Positions 16,076 to 25,084 of a stretch of DNA of 64,000 bases are shown here, piece by piece (position 1 is the first letter of the stretch; each line of letters opens with the position of its first letter). The translations under genes and the position numbers were made by a program. This stretch comes from Rhodanobacter thiooxydans (GTDB lineage Bacteria; Pseudomonadota; Gammaproteobacteria; Xanthomonadales; Rhodanobacteraceae): the NCBI RefSeq assembly GCF_021545845.1, contig NZ_CP088923.1, positions 3,224,001-3,288,000 of the forward strand, in the 5' to 3' direction. The notes beneath the pieces were generated by a model. That model did not search any database. It was not told where the DNA came from and worked only from the letters and a program-made list of their open reading frames with translations.

Positions 16076-18334
16076 ATGAACGAAGCCAGTGATCCATCCC
16101 GAGTCATCCATCTCAGCCAGCGCCTGGACCCGGCCAGCGAGCGCGTCGGCGAGTTGCTCGCCTCTGTGCGCAACATCGCCGGCAAGCGCTTGCAGCAATG
16201 GGTCGGCAACGCCTTCGAGCACGTCGACGATGCCCTGTTCGACCTGGCCGAGAAGGCCGAGAACAACGCCGCGCAGATGCATTACTTCGACGGCATGCGC
16301 GAAGTGCGCAAGCGCCGGCCCGCGGTGGAGCGCAGCTTCCTCGGCGCGATCAACCGCCAGATCGGCGAGCTGATCCACCCGCAGCCCACGGGCAATCCGG
16401 CCTCGCCGTTCGGCACGCCCGAGCTGACGCTGGTGGCCGACAACGAGCTGGAGGAATCGCTGGCCATCACCAGCATGATCAGCAAGAACGACGCGCGCCT
16501 CGCGCGCGACCTGTTCGCGGTCAACCAGCGCCTGTCGGTGATCTGCGGCGGCCGCAAGATCGAGGATTCCAGCAACCCGGTGGCGCCGTCGATCCTGGCC
16601 CAGGCGTTCCGCCAGGCGCTGCACGAGCTCAGCGCCGACATGCGCGTCAAACTGATCATCTACAAGCTGTTCGATCGCTACGTGCTGTCCTCGCTGGAGG
16701 AGCTCTACCAGGAAATCAACACCGAGCTGGTCCGCGCCGGCGTGCTGCCGCAGCTGCGCCATGAAGCGCTGCGCGGTGATGCGACGGGCGCCGCGCAGGC
16801 AGCTGCCGAGACGGCCGGCGAGGCGACCGGCGAGATTCCCGGCGACCTGCTGCAGACCCTGCACGCGCTGTTCAGCGCGCGCCGCGGCCCGGCCACCGGC
16901 GGCAACGCCATGCATGCGATGCCGAGCGGGCCGCTGCCGTCGGCGAACGAGCTGCTGGGCGCGCTCAGCGTGCTGCAGAGCCAGATCGCCAGCGCCGGCC
17001 CGCTGCCATACGCGCAACCGGGCGATGCCGCCGCATTGAGCCGCGAGGTACTCCAGCTCAAGGGCCAGCTGCTGACCCAGCTGGGTGCGCTGCGCGGCGA
17101 GAAGCCCAGCCATGTCGCCACCATCGATGAAGACACCATCGACCTGGTCGGCATGCTGTTCGAATTCATCCTGGAAGACCGCAACCTGCCGGCCACGATG
17201 CAGGTGATGCTGGCGCGCCTGCAGATCCCGTATCTCAAGGCGGCGATTCTCGACCGCAAGCTGTTCGCGCACCGCCAGCATCCGGCGCGACGACTGCTGG
17301 ATTGCCTGGCCGAGCAGGCCAAGGGCTGGTCCGAAGAATCCGACCGCGACCGTCGCCTGCACGACAAGGTGAAGTCGATCGTCGACCAGTTGCTGCACGA
17401 CTTCGACGACGACATGGGCATCTTCGAACGCCTGCTGCTCGACCTGCAGCAGTTCCAGGATCTCAACAAGCGCCGTTCCGAACTGGCCGAGCAACGCGTA
17501 GCCGAATCCACCCGCGGTCGCGAGAAGCTCGAGCAGGCGCGCCGCCGCGCCGCGCGCGAAATCCTCGACCGCGTCGGCGAGCACAGGCTGCCGCCGCTGG
17601 TGCACGGCGTGCTCGCCCGCGCCTGGGCCAACCATCTGGTGCTGACCCTGCTGCGCCAGGGCGAAAGCTCACCCGAGTTCAAGAGCGCGCTGCGCTTCGT
17701 CGACGACTTCATCGCCAGCACCAAGCCGGCGACCACTGCGGAAAGCCGGCAGGCATTGCGCCAGATGCTGCCCGGCATCGAGCGCGCGCTGCGCCAGGGC
17801 CTGGCGAACGTGGCGTTCCAGGAACAGGATATCGAGCGCCTGCTGGGCCAGTTGCACACCTATTACCGGCAGCGGCTCGGCGAAACCGTGGGCGCCACCG
17901 GGGCCGTGGCGGTCGAGGAGGATGCCGCGATGCTGGCGATCCCCGACAGCATCCAGCCGGTCATCGACCAGGGCACCACGCCGCCGGACAGCGTCGAGGA
18001 GGATCTCGCCGAAGCACCGCTGGACAGTCCGGAGTGGCACCAGGTGCAGGCGCTGCAACCGGGCACCTGGCTGGAGTTCTGCCTGCCCGACGAGGCGATG
18101 ACCCGCGCCAAGCTGTCGTGGATCAGCCCGATGAGCGGTCGCTACCTGTTCGTCAACCGGCGCGGCCTGAAGGTGGCTGATTATTCGCCGCAGGAACTGA
18201 CCGTGCTGATCACCGATGGCCGTGCCCGCCTGCTTGCCGCCAACGCGCTGTTCGATCGGGCGATGAGCGCGATCGTCAACAAGCTGAGCCAGCCGGATGC
18301 CCCCACGCCGCCGGCGGACGCCACCGCCGAATGA
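16076..18334 (+). CDS. DUF1631-family protein
   Basis: A 752-residue protein matching DUF1631 along its length (N-terminal DDALFDLAEKAENNAAQMHYFDGMR-type segment, C-terminal TWLEFCLPDEAMTRAKLSW block). Such proteins are large, mostly alpha-helical and cytoplasmic; older databases mislabel them thymidine phosphorylase. The last 100 residues (KLSWISPMSGRYLFVNRRG) resemble a PilZ-like beta-barrel, but the c-di-GMP RxxxR and D/NxSxxG pair is not obvious. ATG 16076 follows AGGGG at good spacing. Its stop overlaps the nadC start by four bases (ATGA), so the two are coupled. Function unknown. Confidence 0.82.
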   Translation: MNEASDPSRVIHLSQRLDPASERVGELLASVRNIAGKRLQQWVGNAFEHVDDALFDLAEKAENNAAQMHYFDGMREVRKRRPAVERSFLGAINRQIGELIHPQPTGNPASPFGTPELTLVADNELEESLAITSMISKNDARLARDLFAVNQRLSVICGGRKIEDSSNPVAPSILAQAFRQALHELSADMRVKLIIYKLFDRYVLSSLEELYQEINTELVRAGVLPQLRHEALRGDATGAAQAAAETAGEATGEIPGDLLQTLHALFSARRGPATGGNAMHAMPSGPLPSANELLGALSVLQSQIASAGPLPYAQPGDAAALSREVLQLKGQLLTQLGALRGEKPSHVATIDEDTIDLVGMLFEFILEDRNLPATMQVMLARLQIPYLKAAILDRKLFAHRQHPARRLLDCLAEQAKGWSEESDRDRRLHDKVKSIVDQLLHDFDDDMGIFERLLLDLQQFQDLNKRRSELAEQRVAESTRGREKLEQARRRAAREILDRVGEHRLPPLVHGVLARAWANHLVLTLLRQGESSPEFKSALRFVDDFIASTKPATTAESRQALRQMLPGIERALRQGLANVAFQEQDIERLLGQLHTYYRQRLGETVGATGAVAVEEDAAMLAIPDSIQPVIDQGTTPPDSVEEDLAEAPLDSPEWHQVQALQPGTWLEFCLPDEAMTRAKLSWISPMSGRYLFVNRRGLKVADYSPQELTVLITDGRARLLAANALFDRAMSAIVNKLSQPDAPTPPADATAE

Positions 18335-19188
18335 TCGAAGCCTCGCCGTTTGCGGCTCCGAATGCCGCGCAGATCGCCGCCGACATCGACCGCGCCTTTG
18401 CCGAGGATCTCGGCCCGGGCGACGCCACCGCGGGGCTGCTGCCGGCCGCCGCCGGCGCCCATGCCGAACTGACCTGCCGCGACGCGGCGGTGATCGCCGG
18501 CACGGCATGGTTCGACGCCTGCTTCCGCCGCCTCGACCCCGCCGTGCGGATCGACTGGCAGGTGCGTGACGGCGAGCGGGCCGCCCCCGGCGCGGTGATC
18601 TGCCGCCTGTCCGGGCATGCCCGCTCGCTGGTCACCGCCGAGCGCTCGGCGCTGAATTTCCTGCAGCTGCTGTCAGCCACTGCCACGGCGACCGCCGCGT
18701 ACGTCGCCGCGGTCGCCGGCACCCCGGTGCGCGTGCTGGACACGCGCAAGACCATTCCCGGCCTGCGCGTCGCGCAGAAGTACGCGGTGCGCTGTGGCGG
18801 GGGCCACAACCAGCGCATGGGCCTGTACGACGCGGTGCTGGTCAAGGAAAACCACATCATCGCCGCCGGCGGCATCGCCGCCGCGGTACGGGCGGCGCGC
18901 CGCCTGCACCCGGACCTGCTGCTCGAAGTCGAGGTGGAGAACCTCGACGAACTGGAGCAGGCGCTGCAGGCCGGTGTGGACCGGATCATGCTGGACAATT
19001 TCGAGCCGGCGCAGATGCACGAGGCGGTGCGGCGCACCGCCGGCCGCGTGCCGCTGGAAGCCTCCGGCAACGTCGACCTGGGCACGATCGGCGAATACGC
19101 CCGCACCGGCGTGGACTTCATTTCGGTCGGTGCGCTGACCAAGCACGTGCACGCCGTCGACCTGTCGCTGCGCCTGCAACTGGACTGA
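18331..19188 (+). CDS. nadC: Nicotinate-nucleotide pyrophosphorylase (carboxylating)
   Basis: Quinolinate phosphoribosyltransferase: quinolinate plus PRPP gives nicotinate mononucleotide, CO2 and PPi, in de novo NAD synthesis. The 285-residue protein has an N-terminal open-face sandwich and an alpha/beta barrel with DTRKTIPGLRVAQKYAVRCG, KENH and LEVEVEN, and GNVDLGTIGEYARTGVDFIS near the end. The stop codon TGA is also the first three bases of the repeat element at 19186. Confidence 0.95.
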   Translation: MIEASPFAAPNAAQIAADIDRAFAEDLGPGDATAGLLPAAAGAHAELTCRDAAVIAGTAWFDACFRRLDPAVRIDWQVRDGERAAPGAVICRLSGHARSLVTAERSALNFLQLLSATATATAAYVAAVAGTPVRVLDTRKTIPGLRVAQKYAVRCGGGHNQRMGLYDAVLVKENHIIAAGGIAAAVRAARRLHPDLLLEVEVENLDELEQALQAGVDRIMLDNFEPAQMHEAVRRTAGRVPLEASGNVDLGTIGEYARTGVDFISVGALTKHVHAVDLSLRLQLD

Positions 19189-19455
19189 GAGGTTGTGTTT
19201 TTTTCGACCTCTCAGACCGGTCACGGCGAGGGCATGGCGAAGGCATGGCGAGGGCATGGATGCCCGAGTTGAGGCAACGCAGGGAGCGGTTGCCCGATGC
19301 CCGAGTTGAGGCAACGCAGGAGCGGTTGCCCGACGGCCGGGCATGAAACAGTCACGCCAGTGACTGTTTCATGTGAGCGAGTCCGGGCGTGTACCGGACT
19401 CGCGACAGAAGAAAACCACAGGAGGTGGTTTTCTTCACGAGCTCCGAGCCGAGCT
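19186..19455 (+). repeat. Modular 3'-UTR repeat element, copy A (after nadC)
   Basis: Fills the gap 19189-19489. Starting at the nadC stop it contains hairpin TGAGAGGTTG/CGACCTCTCA with a T-rich loop (19186-19214), GGCATGGCG short repeats, two tandem 36-37-bp units (GATGCCCGAGTTGAGGCAAC and so on), an extra perfect 14-bp-arm hairpin CATGAAACAGTCAC/GTGACTGTTTCATG (19342-19373), hairpin CGAGTCCGG/CCGGACTCG, and hairpin GAAGAAAACCAC/GTGGTTTTCTTC. Copies B and C share all modules except the extra hairpin, in the same order relative to the preceding gene. No coding potential is supported. Confidence 0.9.
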
Positions 19456-19489
19456 TGCGCCCATCCGCCCGCGCCCACACACTGCAGGG

Positions 19490-19885
19490 ATGAGCGATCT
19501 TTCCAATCTGTTGCTGCTGCTGGCGCTTGTCGCCGTGGTGGGGCTGTGGCTGAAACTCAGCACCGCGCGCGAACGCGCCGTGCGCGAAGCGCGCCAGCAA
19601 TGCCAGCAACACGGCCTGCAACTGCTCGACGAAACGGTCGGCCTGCGCGCCGTGCGGCTGCGCCGGATCAACGGCTTGCGCAGGGTCGAGCGCTGCTACG
19701 GCTTCGAGGTGAGCATCGACGGCCACGACCGCGAGCCGGGCCGGCTGTGGATGATCGGCGACGCGCTCAGCAGCCTGAGCCTGCCCACCATCGAACTGCT
19801 GCCGCAGGAAGAAGCCGCGGCACGGAGCACTGCGGCCGTGTCCGGCAAGGTGGTGCCGCTGCGTCCGCGCAACCGGCTGAACTGA
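19490..19885 (+). CDS. DUF3301-family membrane-anchored protein
   Basis: A 131-residue protein: one N-terminal membrane helix (LSNLLLLLALVAVVGLWLKL), then a short cytoplasmic domain with CQQHGLQLLDETVGLRAVRL and a conserved RVERCYGFEVS strand, typical of DUF3301. Function unknown. ATG 19490 is preceded by GCAGGG; an upstream in-frame extension to 19373 lies inside the repeat element and is rejected. In xanthomonads this gene commonly lies near nadC and sspAB, as here. Confidence 0.75.
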   Translation: MSDLSNLLLLLALVAVVGLWLKLSTARERAVREARQQCQQHGLQLLDETVGLRAVRLRRINGLRRVERCYGFEVSIDGHDREPGRLWMIGDALSSLSLPTIELLPQEEAAARSTAAVSGKVVPLRPRNRLN

Positions 19886-19931
19886 GTACGAGTGAAGCCC
19901 CGCCGCGCACGTTGAGCGCGGCAGCCCGTTG

Positions 19932-20387
19932 CTACTTGACCACGCGCAGGTGCGGCGTGCTGCGTTTCGGCTTGTCGCCACCGGCATCGGCAGCACCCGG
20001 CGCCGGCGTGGGATCGTCAGGTTCAGGAGCGGGTGGCGGCGTATCGCCGCCCTCTTCCTCGGCCGGAAACATCATGCCCTGGCCGTTCTCCTGCGCATAC
20101 AGCGCCAGCACCGCCGGCACCGGAATCTGGATCGCCTGGCTGACCCCGGAAAAGCGCGCCTCGAAGCTGATCCACTCGTTGCCGAGGTCGAGGTTCGCCA
20201 CCGCGCGCATGGCCAGGTTGAGCACCACCTGGCCGTTCTTGACCACCTGCGGCGGCACCCGCACACCGGCGACGCCGGCGTCGACCAGCACGTACGGAGT
20301 CAGGTTGTTGTCGCTGATCCAGTCGTAGATCGCCCGCAGCAGGTACGGGCGGTTGGAGCTCATCGGCGCCGCTTCATTCTTGCTCAT
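19932..20387 (-). CDS. sspB: ClpXP protease specificity-enhancing factor SspB
   Basis: Adaptor that delivers ssrA-tagged peptides to ClpXP. The 151-residue protein has the dimeric substrate-binding domain (RPYLLRAIYDWISDNNLTPY at the start, then AVANLDLGNEWISFEARFSG), an acidic/proline-rich flexible linker (about 110-140) and the C-terminal ClpX-binding peptide TPHLRVVK, the SspB XB motif. The start at ATG 20387 overlaps the 3' end of sspA by 14 bases; ATG 20363 (MSSNRPY) is an alternative. A CCGCGC/GCGCGG hairpin at 19902-19920 follows the stop. Confidence 0.93.
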   Translation of the reverse strand: MSKNEAAPMSSNRPYLLRAIYDWISDNNLTPYVLVDAGVAGVRVPPQVVKNGQVVLNLAMRAVANLDLGNEWISFEARFSGVSQAIQIPVPAVLALYAQENGQGMMFPAEEEGGDTPPPAPEPDDPTPAPGAADAGGDKPKRSTPHLRVVK

Positions 20388-21012
20388 GGATTTGCCGCAT
20401 CGCCTTTTCCTGATCGGTCATGCTGCGCGCAAAACCCTGACTGTGGAACAAACGCTCGCCGTAATCGACCACCGGCTTGCCCTCACGCCCCAGTTCCACG
20501 CCCAGCCACGGCAGCCGCCAGATCACCGGAGCCACCAGGCAGTCGGCCAGGCTCATCTCCGGATTGAGGAAGAATTTCGCGGCCTTGAACAGCGGCACCG
20601 AAGCCAGCAGGTGCCCGCGCAGGCGCTTGCGCGCCGCGTCCGCGGGTCGGCCGCCGGCACGGATGATGTCCACCTCGGTCAGCCAGTCCTTTTCGATGCG
20701 CACCGCGGCCACCCGCAGGCGCGCGCGCGACTGCGGGTCGATCGGCATCAGCGGCGGGTGCGGGTAGCGCTCGTCGAGGTATTCGCAGACCACCGAGGTG
20801 TCGAACAGGGTCAGGTCGCGATCGACCAGGGTCGGCGTGCTGGCATACGGATTCAGGTCGACCAGGTCTTCCGGCGGCCGCGCCGGATCCACCAGTACCC
20901 GCTCGTAGCTGACCCCCTTGGCGGCCAGCACCAGCCGGGCGCGGTGACACTGCACGTCGTCGGCGGTGGTGTAGAGCGTCAATACGCTGCGTGAGCGGGC
21001 GCTTGGGACCAT
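20374..21012 (-). CDS. sspA: Stringent starvation protein A
   Basis: Glutathione-S-transferase-fold RNA-polymerase-associated protein for stationary-phase and stress transcription. The 212-residue protein has the thioredoxin-like N-domain (SVLTLYTTADDVQCHRARLV) with NPYASTPTLVDRD, and an alpha-helical C-domain. ATG 21012 follows GGGGAA 8 bases upstream; TTG 21018 is in frame but less likely. It forms an operon with sspB, 73 bases downstream of petC. Confidence 0.92.
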   Translation of the reverse strand: MVPSARSRSVLTLYTTADDVQCHRARLVLAAKGVSYERVLVDPARPPEDLVDLNPYASTPTLVDRDLTLFDTSVVCEYLDERYPHPPLMPIDPQSRARLRVAAVRIEKDWLTEVDIIRAGGRPADAARKRLRGHLLASVPLFKAAKFFLNPEMSLADCLVAPVIWRLPWLGVELGREGKPVVDYGERLFHSQGFARSMTDQEKAMRQIHEQE

Positions 21013-21085
21013 GCGCAATTCCCCATCGGTGAGACGACTGCGGCGGCTCGTGGCCGCCGCAGTCGGATAATGCCAACCAGGCTGC

Positions 21086-21847
21086 TCAGTGGACGTCCTT
21101 CCAGTATTCCTTCTTCAGCATGGCGGACAGGAAGGTGAAGAACGCCAGGAACAGCAGCACCCAGACGCCGTAATGATGGCGCTGCAGGGCAGCCGGTTCG
21201 GAAGCATATTCCAGGAAGGTGGTCAGGTCACGGCTGGCCTGCTGGAACTGCGCCGGGGTCAGCTTGCCTGGCTGCGACAGCACCAGTTTCTCGACCCTGG
21301 CGTCCTCGCCCGGCTTGGCCTCGGTCATCACCGCGGTCTGCAGGCCCTGCAGCTCCCACAACGGGAACGGCATCGACGCATTCGGAAACACCGTGTTGTT
21401 CCAGCCCACCGGACGGTTCGGGTCCAGGTAGAACGAGTTGAGGTAGGCGTAGACCCAGTCGGCGCCCTTGGCGCGCACTTCCAGCGAGAGATCCGGCGGA
21501 GCCTTGCCGAACCACTTGGTGGCGTCGGCCTCCGGCATGTGCGAGACCACGGTCTCACCGAACTTGGCGCCGGTGAAGTTGAGGTTCTGCATCACGTCCT
21601 GTTCGGTCAGCCCCAGGTCGCTGGCGATCCGCTCGTAACGCATGTACTTCAGCGAGTGGCAGCCAACGCAGTAATTGAAGAACAGCTTGGCGCCGCGCTG
21701 CAGCGAGGCCTGGTCCTGCACGTTGGTGCCGGCATGGGGCAGGCCGCCGCCTTCCGCCGCCTGCGCCGGCGCACCGCCGACGACCAGACCGAACGCCAAC
21801 GCCACCGGGAAGATGTACCGCTTCATTAGCAGCTGCCGCTTAGTCAT
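21086..21847 (-). CDS. petC: Ubiquinol-cytochrome c reductase, cytochrome c1 subunit
   Basis: Membrane-anchored periplasmic c-type cytochrome that passes electrons from the Rieske protein to soluble cytochrome c. A signal peptide (MKRYIFPVALAFGLVVGGAP, ending AQA) leads into heme site CVGCH; a Met axial ligand is likely in HMPEAD; a C-terminal anchor helix (WVLLFLAFFTFLSAML) is followed by KKEYWKDVH. ATG 21847 overlaps the petB stop by eight bases; ATG 21826 would start directly at the signal peptide and is equally plausible. Third gene of petABC. Confidence 0.95.
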   Translation of the reverse strand: MTKRQLLMKRYIFPVALAFGLVVGGAPAQAAEGGGLPHAGTNVQDQASLQRGAKLFFNYCVGCHSLKYMRYERIASDLGLTEQDVMQNLNFTGAKFGETVVSHMPEADATKWFGKAPPDLSLEVRAKGADWVYAYLNSFYLDPNRPVGWNNTVFPNASMPFPLWELQGLQTAVMTEAKPGEDARVEKLVLSQPGKLTPAQFQQASRDLTTFLEYASEPAALQRHHYGVWVLLFLAFFTFLSAMLKKEYWKDVH

Positions 21848-23141
21848 GCGTCGTCACCCGTTCCGGAACCGGCTTGGTCTTTTCCCAGCCGTAGTATGTG
21901 TAGACCCAAAGGAATACGAAGAACCCGAAGTAGATCAGCGTCATCACGCGGCCGAACAGGTTCTCCCAGAACGTCACGTCGACATCGCCGAACCACGCCG
22001 GGATCACTTCGGCGGTAACGCCCGCGCCGACCGCGCCCAGCATGATGTACGACACCACGAACAGCCCCAGCGCCACCTTGAAGCCGGTGCCGCGGTAGCG
22101 GACCGACTTGACCTTGCCGCGGTCGACCCAGGGCAGCAGAAACAGCACCGCGATCGCACCGAACATCGCGATCACGCCCCACACGGCCGAGCCGAGGAAG
22201 GACGGAATCATGCGCACGATCGCGTAGAACGGGGTGAAATACCACACCGGCTTGATGTGCGACGGCGTCGCCAGGTTGTTCGCCGGGATGAAGTTGTCGT
22301 GCTCGAGGAACCAGCCGCCGAAGGTCGGCGCGAAGAAGATGATGAACGCGGCGATCAGCAGGAACGCGCCCACGCCGACCAGGTCCTTCACCGTGTAGTA
22401 CGGGTGGAACGGGATGCCGTCGGTCGGCTTCAACGCATCCCAGCGGTTGCCCTTGGGACCCTTCTTGATCTCCACGCCGTCGGGGTTGTTCGAACCCACC
22501 TCGTGCAGCGCGGCCAGGTGCAGCACCACCAGCAGCAGCAGCACGATCGGCAGCGCGACCACGTGCAGCGCGAAGAAGCGGTTGAGCGTGGCGTCGGCCG
22601 GCAGGAAGTCGCCCATGATCCACTCGACCAGGTCGCCGCCGATGTAGGGAATGGTGCCGAACAGCGAGATGATCACCTTGGCGCCCCAGAACGACATGTT
22701 GCCCCATGGCAGCACGTAGCCCATGAACGCCTCGGCCATCAGCACCAGGAAGATCAGCATGCCGAGCAGCCACACCAGCTCGCGCGGCTTCTTGTACGAG
22801 CCGTACATGATGCCGCGGAACATGTGCAGGAACACCACCACGAAGAACAGCGAAGCGCCGGTGGAGTGCATGTAGCGGATCAGCCAGCCCCACTCCACGT
22901 CACGCATGATGTACTCGACCGAGGCGAAGGCTCCCGCCGCGCTCGGGTTGTAGTTCATGGTGAGGAAGATGCCGGTGACGATCTGGTTGACCAGCACCAG
23001 CAGCGCCAGCGAACCGAAGTAGTACCAGAGGTTGAAGTTCTTCGGCGCGTAGTACTCGGTCATGTGCTTGCGGTACATCGGCATCATGCCGGGTGCACGC
23101 TCGGTGACCCAGTCGCCGATGCTCGTGAATACGTTGGCCAT
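21840..23141 (-). CDS. petB: Ubiquinol-cytochrome c reductase, cytochrome b subunit
   Basis: Membrane core of complex III carrying hemes bL and bH and both quinone sites. The 433-residue protein has eight membrane helices. Heme ligands are H92, H106, H193 and H208. The second pair is 15 residues apart, as in b6-type sequences, rather than the 14 of mitochondrial or Rhodobacter cytochrome b. The Qo-site motif normally PEWY reads PVWY (298-301). The start overlaps the petA stop by one base (TAATG). Confidence 0.96.
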   Translation of the reverse strand: MANVFTSIGDWVTERAPGMMPMYRKHMTEYYAPKNFNLWYYFGSLALLVLVNQIVTGIFLTMNYNPSAAGAFASVEYIMRDVEWGWLIRYMHSTGASLFFVVVFLHMFRGIMYGSYKKPRELVWLLGMLIFLVLMAEAFMGYVLPWGNMSFWGAKVIISLFGTIPYIGGDLVEWIMGDFLPADATLNRFFALHVVALPIVLLLLVVLHLAALHEVGSNNPDGVEIKKGPKGNRWDALKPTDGIPFHPYYTVKDLVGVGAFLLIAAFIIFFAPTFGGWFLEHDNFIPANNLATPSHIKPVWYFTPFYAIVRMIPSFLGSAVWGVIAMFGAIAVLFLLPWVDRGKVKSVRYRGTGFKVALGLFVVSYIMLGAVGAGVTAEVIPAWFGDVDVTFWENLFGRVMTLIYFGFFVFLWVYTYYGWEKTKPVPERVTTHD

Positions 23142-23746
23142 TAGCCAGCCTCCTTCGGATCCACGCCAATCTGGATGGTGCTGTCGTCGATGAAGTGGTA
23201 CGGCGGCACCGGCAGGTTCTTCGGCGCCGGCACGCCGGCGTAGACGCGGCCGGCCAGGTCATAGCGCGATTTGTGGCAGGGGCAGTAGAAACCGCCCTTC
23301 CAGTCCGGGTCGAACGGCTCGGGCTTGATCTCCGGCACGAAGTCGGGCACGCAGCCCAGGTGCGTGCAGATGCCGATGACCACCAGCCATTCCGGCTTGA
23401 TCGAGCGCGCTTCGTTCTGCGCGTACTTCGGCTGCTGGTCGGCGGAGCCGCCGTCGGACTTGGGGTCCACCAGGCGAGAGTCGACCATCGGCAGCGTGGC
23501 GAGCTGCGCCTTGGTGCGGTTGAGCACGAACACCGGCAGGCTGCGCCACGACACGGTGAGCATCTGCCCCGCCTCGATCTTGGCCAGCGACTGGGTGACC
23601 GGAGCACCAGCGGCCTTGGCGCGCGCGCTGGGTTCCCACGACTTGATGAAGGGCACAGCCGCCGCGACGATTCCGATGCCACCAACCACCGAGGTGGTTG
23701 CTGTCAGAAAACGACGGCGGCCATGATCGACGACTTCGTTCGCCAT
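23141..23746 (-). CDS. petA: Ubiquinol-cytochrome c reductase, Rieske iron-sulfur subunit
   Basis: A 201-residue Rieske protein. The twin-arginine signal GRRRFLTATTS and one membrane helix (about 16-36) are followed by the [2Fe-2S] ligands C127, H129, C155 and H158 in CTHLGC and CPCHKS, with the bridging disulfide C132/C157. ATG 23746 follows CGGAGAG; the longer open frame to 23917 lacks support. First gene of petABC; its promoter must lie in 23747-23908, shared with the divergent protease gene. Confidence 0.95.
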   Translation of the reverse strand: MANEVVDHGRRRFLTATTSVVGGIGIVAAAVPFIKSWEPSARAKAAGAPVTQSLAKIEAGQMLTVSWRSLPVFVLNRTKAQLATLPMVDSRLVDPKSDGGSADQQPKYAQNEARSIKPEWLVVIGICTHLGCVPDFVPEIKPEPFDPDWKGGFYCPCHKSRYDLAGRVYAGVPAPKNLPVPPYHFIDDSTIQIGVDPKEAG

Positions 23747-23908
23747 CAGGCTCTCCGGTACTTGCAATGCCATGCCAGGTGGGGTTTGGGACCCCGCAAA
23801 AAATCGCGTTAGTGTAGCGTCAGGCCCCGCCCCGTACAATAAACCGCATCGCGGCGAAGTCCAGCCGCCGCAACACTCGACACGATTGCCGGGACCTCTC
23901 CTTTCGAC

Positions 23909-25081
23909 ATGAAACATGCCGCCGGCACGCTCCTCTTCATCGCGCGCTTCGCCATCCTCGGACTGGCCATGGCTTTCGTGGTCGGCCTGTTCTGGCCCGG
24001 CAGCGGCGGGCGCCTGCGCGAACGTTTCGGCCTAAGGCCGGCGACACCGTCCGCCACGCCGGCCTCCCCGGGCCGCGGCCCGGTCTCCTACGCCGACGCG
24101 GTGGCGGCCGCGGCGCCCTCGGTGGTCAACATCTACGCCAACCGGATCGTCACCGAGCAGGCCGTGCGGATGTACGACAACCCGGTGCTGCAGCAACTGT
24201 TCGGGGGCCAGCCCACCACCTTCCAGCATCGCGAACAGACGCTCGGCTCCGGCGTGATCGTCAGCGCGCAGGGCCAGGGCTACGTATTGACCAACAACCA
24301 TGTGATCGCACGCGCCGCCGACATCCAGGTGCTGCTGTACGACGGCCGCATCGCCAAGGCCAGCCTGGTCGGCGCCGACGAGGAATCGGACCTGGCGGTG
24401 CTGAAGATCGACGCCAGCAACCTGCCGGTGATCCACATCGCCGGACAGCCGCTGCGGCCCGGCGACGTGGTGCTGGCGATCGGCAACCCGCTCGGCCTCA
24501 ACCAGACCGTCACCATGGGCATCGTCAGCGCGATCGGCCGCCAACTGAACAGTTCCAGCGCCGAGGATTTCATCCAGACCGACGCGGCCATCAACCTGGG
24601 CAACTCCGGCGGCGCGCTGGTCAACGCCGAGGGCGAACTGGTCGGCATCAACACCCTGCTGATCGGCAAGGCCGCCGGTGCCGAAGGCATCGGCTTCGCC
24701 ATCCCGGTCACTACCGCCAAGAAGGTGCTGGACCAGATCATCGCCACCGGCCACGTGGTGCGCGGCTGGCTCGGCGCCGACTACGCGTTCGTGCCGGTGG
24801 CCGCCAACGGCGGCCTGCCCGGGGCGGCGCGCGGCGCCCTGGTCACCATGGCCTATCCCGGCAGCCCGGCCGCGCTGGCCGGCATCCGCCCGCGCGACAT
24901 CCTGCTGCGCATCGGTAGCGACGACATCCTCGACCCGACCGACCTGCGCCGGCGCGAGGCGGCGCTCAAGCCGGGCAGCACGGTGACGATCTCCGGCCTG
25001 CGCAACGGCAGCCCGTTCCATCTCGAAGTCACGCCGGTTCAGCGCCCCGCCTTGAGCGCCGGCAGCATGCCGGACAGCTGA
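23909..25081 (+). CDS. degS: Membrane-anchored serine protease, DegS/AlgW type
   Basis: A 390-residue trypsin-like HtrA protease. One N-terminal membrane helix (about 8-29) and no cleavable signal, a protease domain with H131, D161 and S233 (GNSGGAL), and a single PDZ domain (about 280-375). One PDZ plus a membrane anchor is the DegS/AlgW layout; these sense misfolded porins and cleave the anti-sigma factor RseA/MucA. The gene is isolated from any rseA/rpoE locus here. The TACAAT hexamer at 23835-23840 could be its -10. The start at ATG 23909 has a poor ribosome-binding site. Confidence 0.88.
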   Translation: MKHAAGTLLFIARFAILGLAMAFVVGLFWPGSGGRLRERFGLRPATPSATPASPGRGPVSYADAVAAAAPSVVNIYANRIVTEQAVRMYDNPVLQQLFGGQPTTFQHREQTLGSGVIVSAQGQGYVLTNNHVIARAADIQVLLYDGRIAKASLVGADEESDLAVLKIDASNLPVIHIAGQPLRPGDVVLAIGNPLGLNQTVTMGIVSAIGRQLNSSSAEDFIQTDAAINLGNSGGALVNAEGELVGINTLLIGKAAGAEGIGFAIPVTTAKKVLDQIIATGHVVRGWLGADYAFVPVAANGGLPGAARGALVTMAYPGSPAALAGIRPRDILLRIGSDDILDPTDLRRREAALKPGSTVTISGLRNGSPFHLEVTPVQRPALSAGSMPDS

Positions 25082-25084
25082 TCT

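Noticed and set aside
19373..19489. 39-residue extension of the DUF3301 protein
   Set aside because: Lies within repeat copy A and precedes the natural membrane helix start; ATG 19490 has a GCAGGG upstream.
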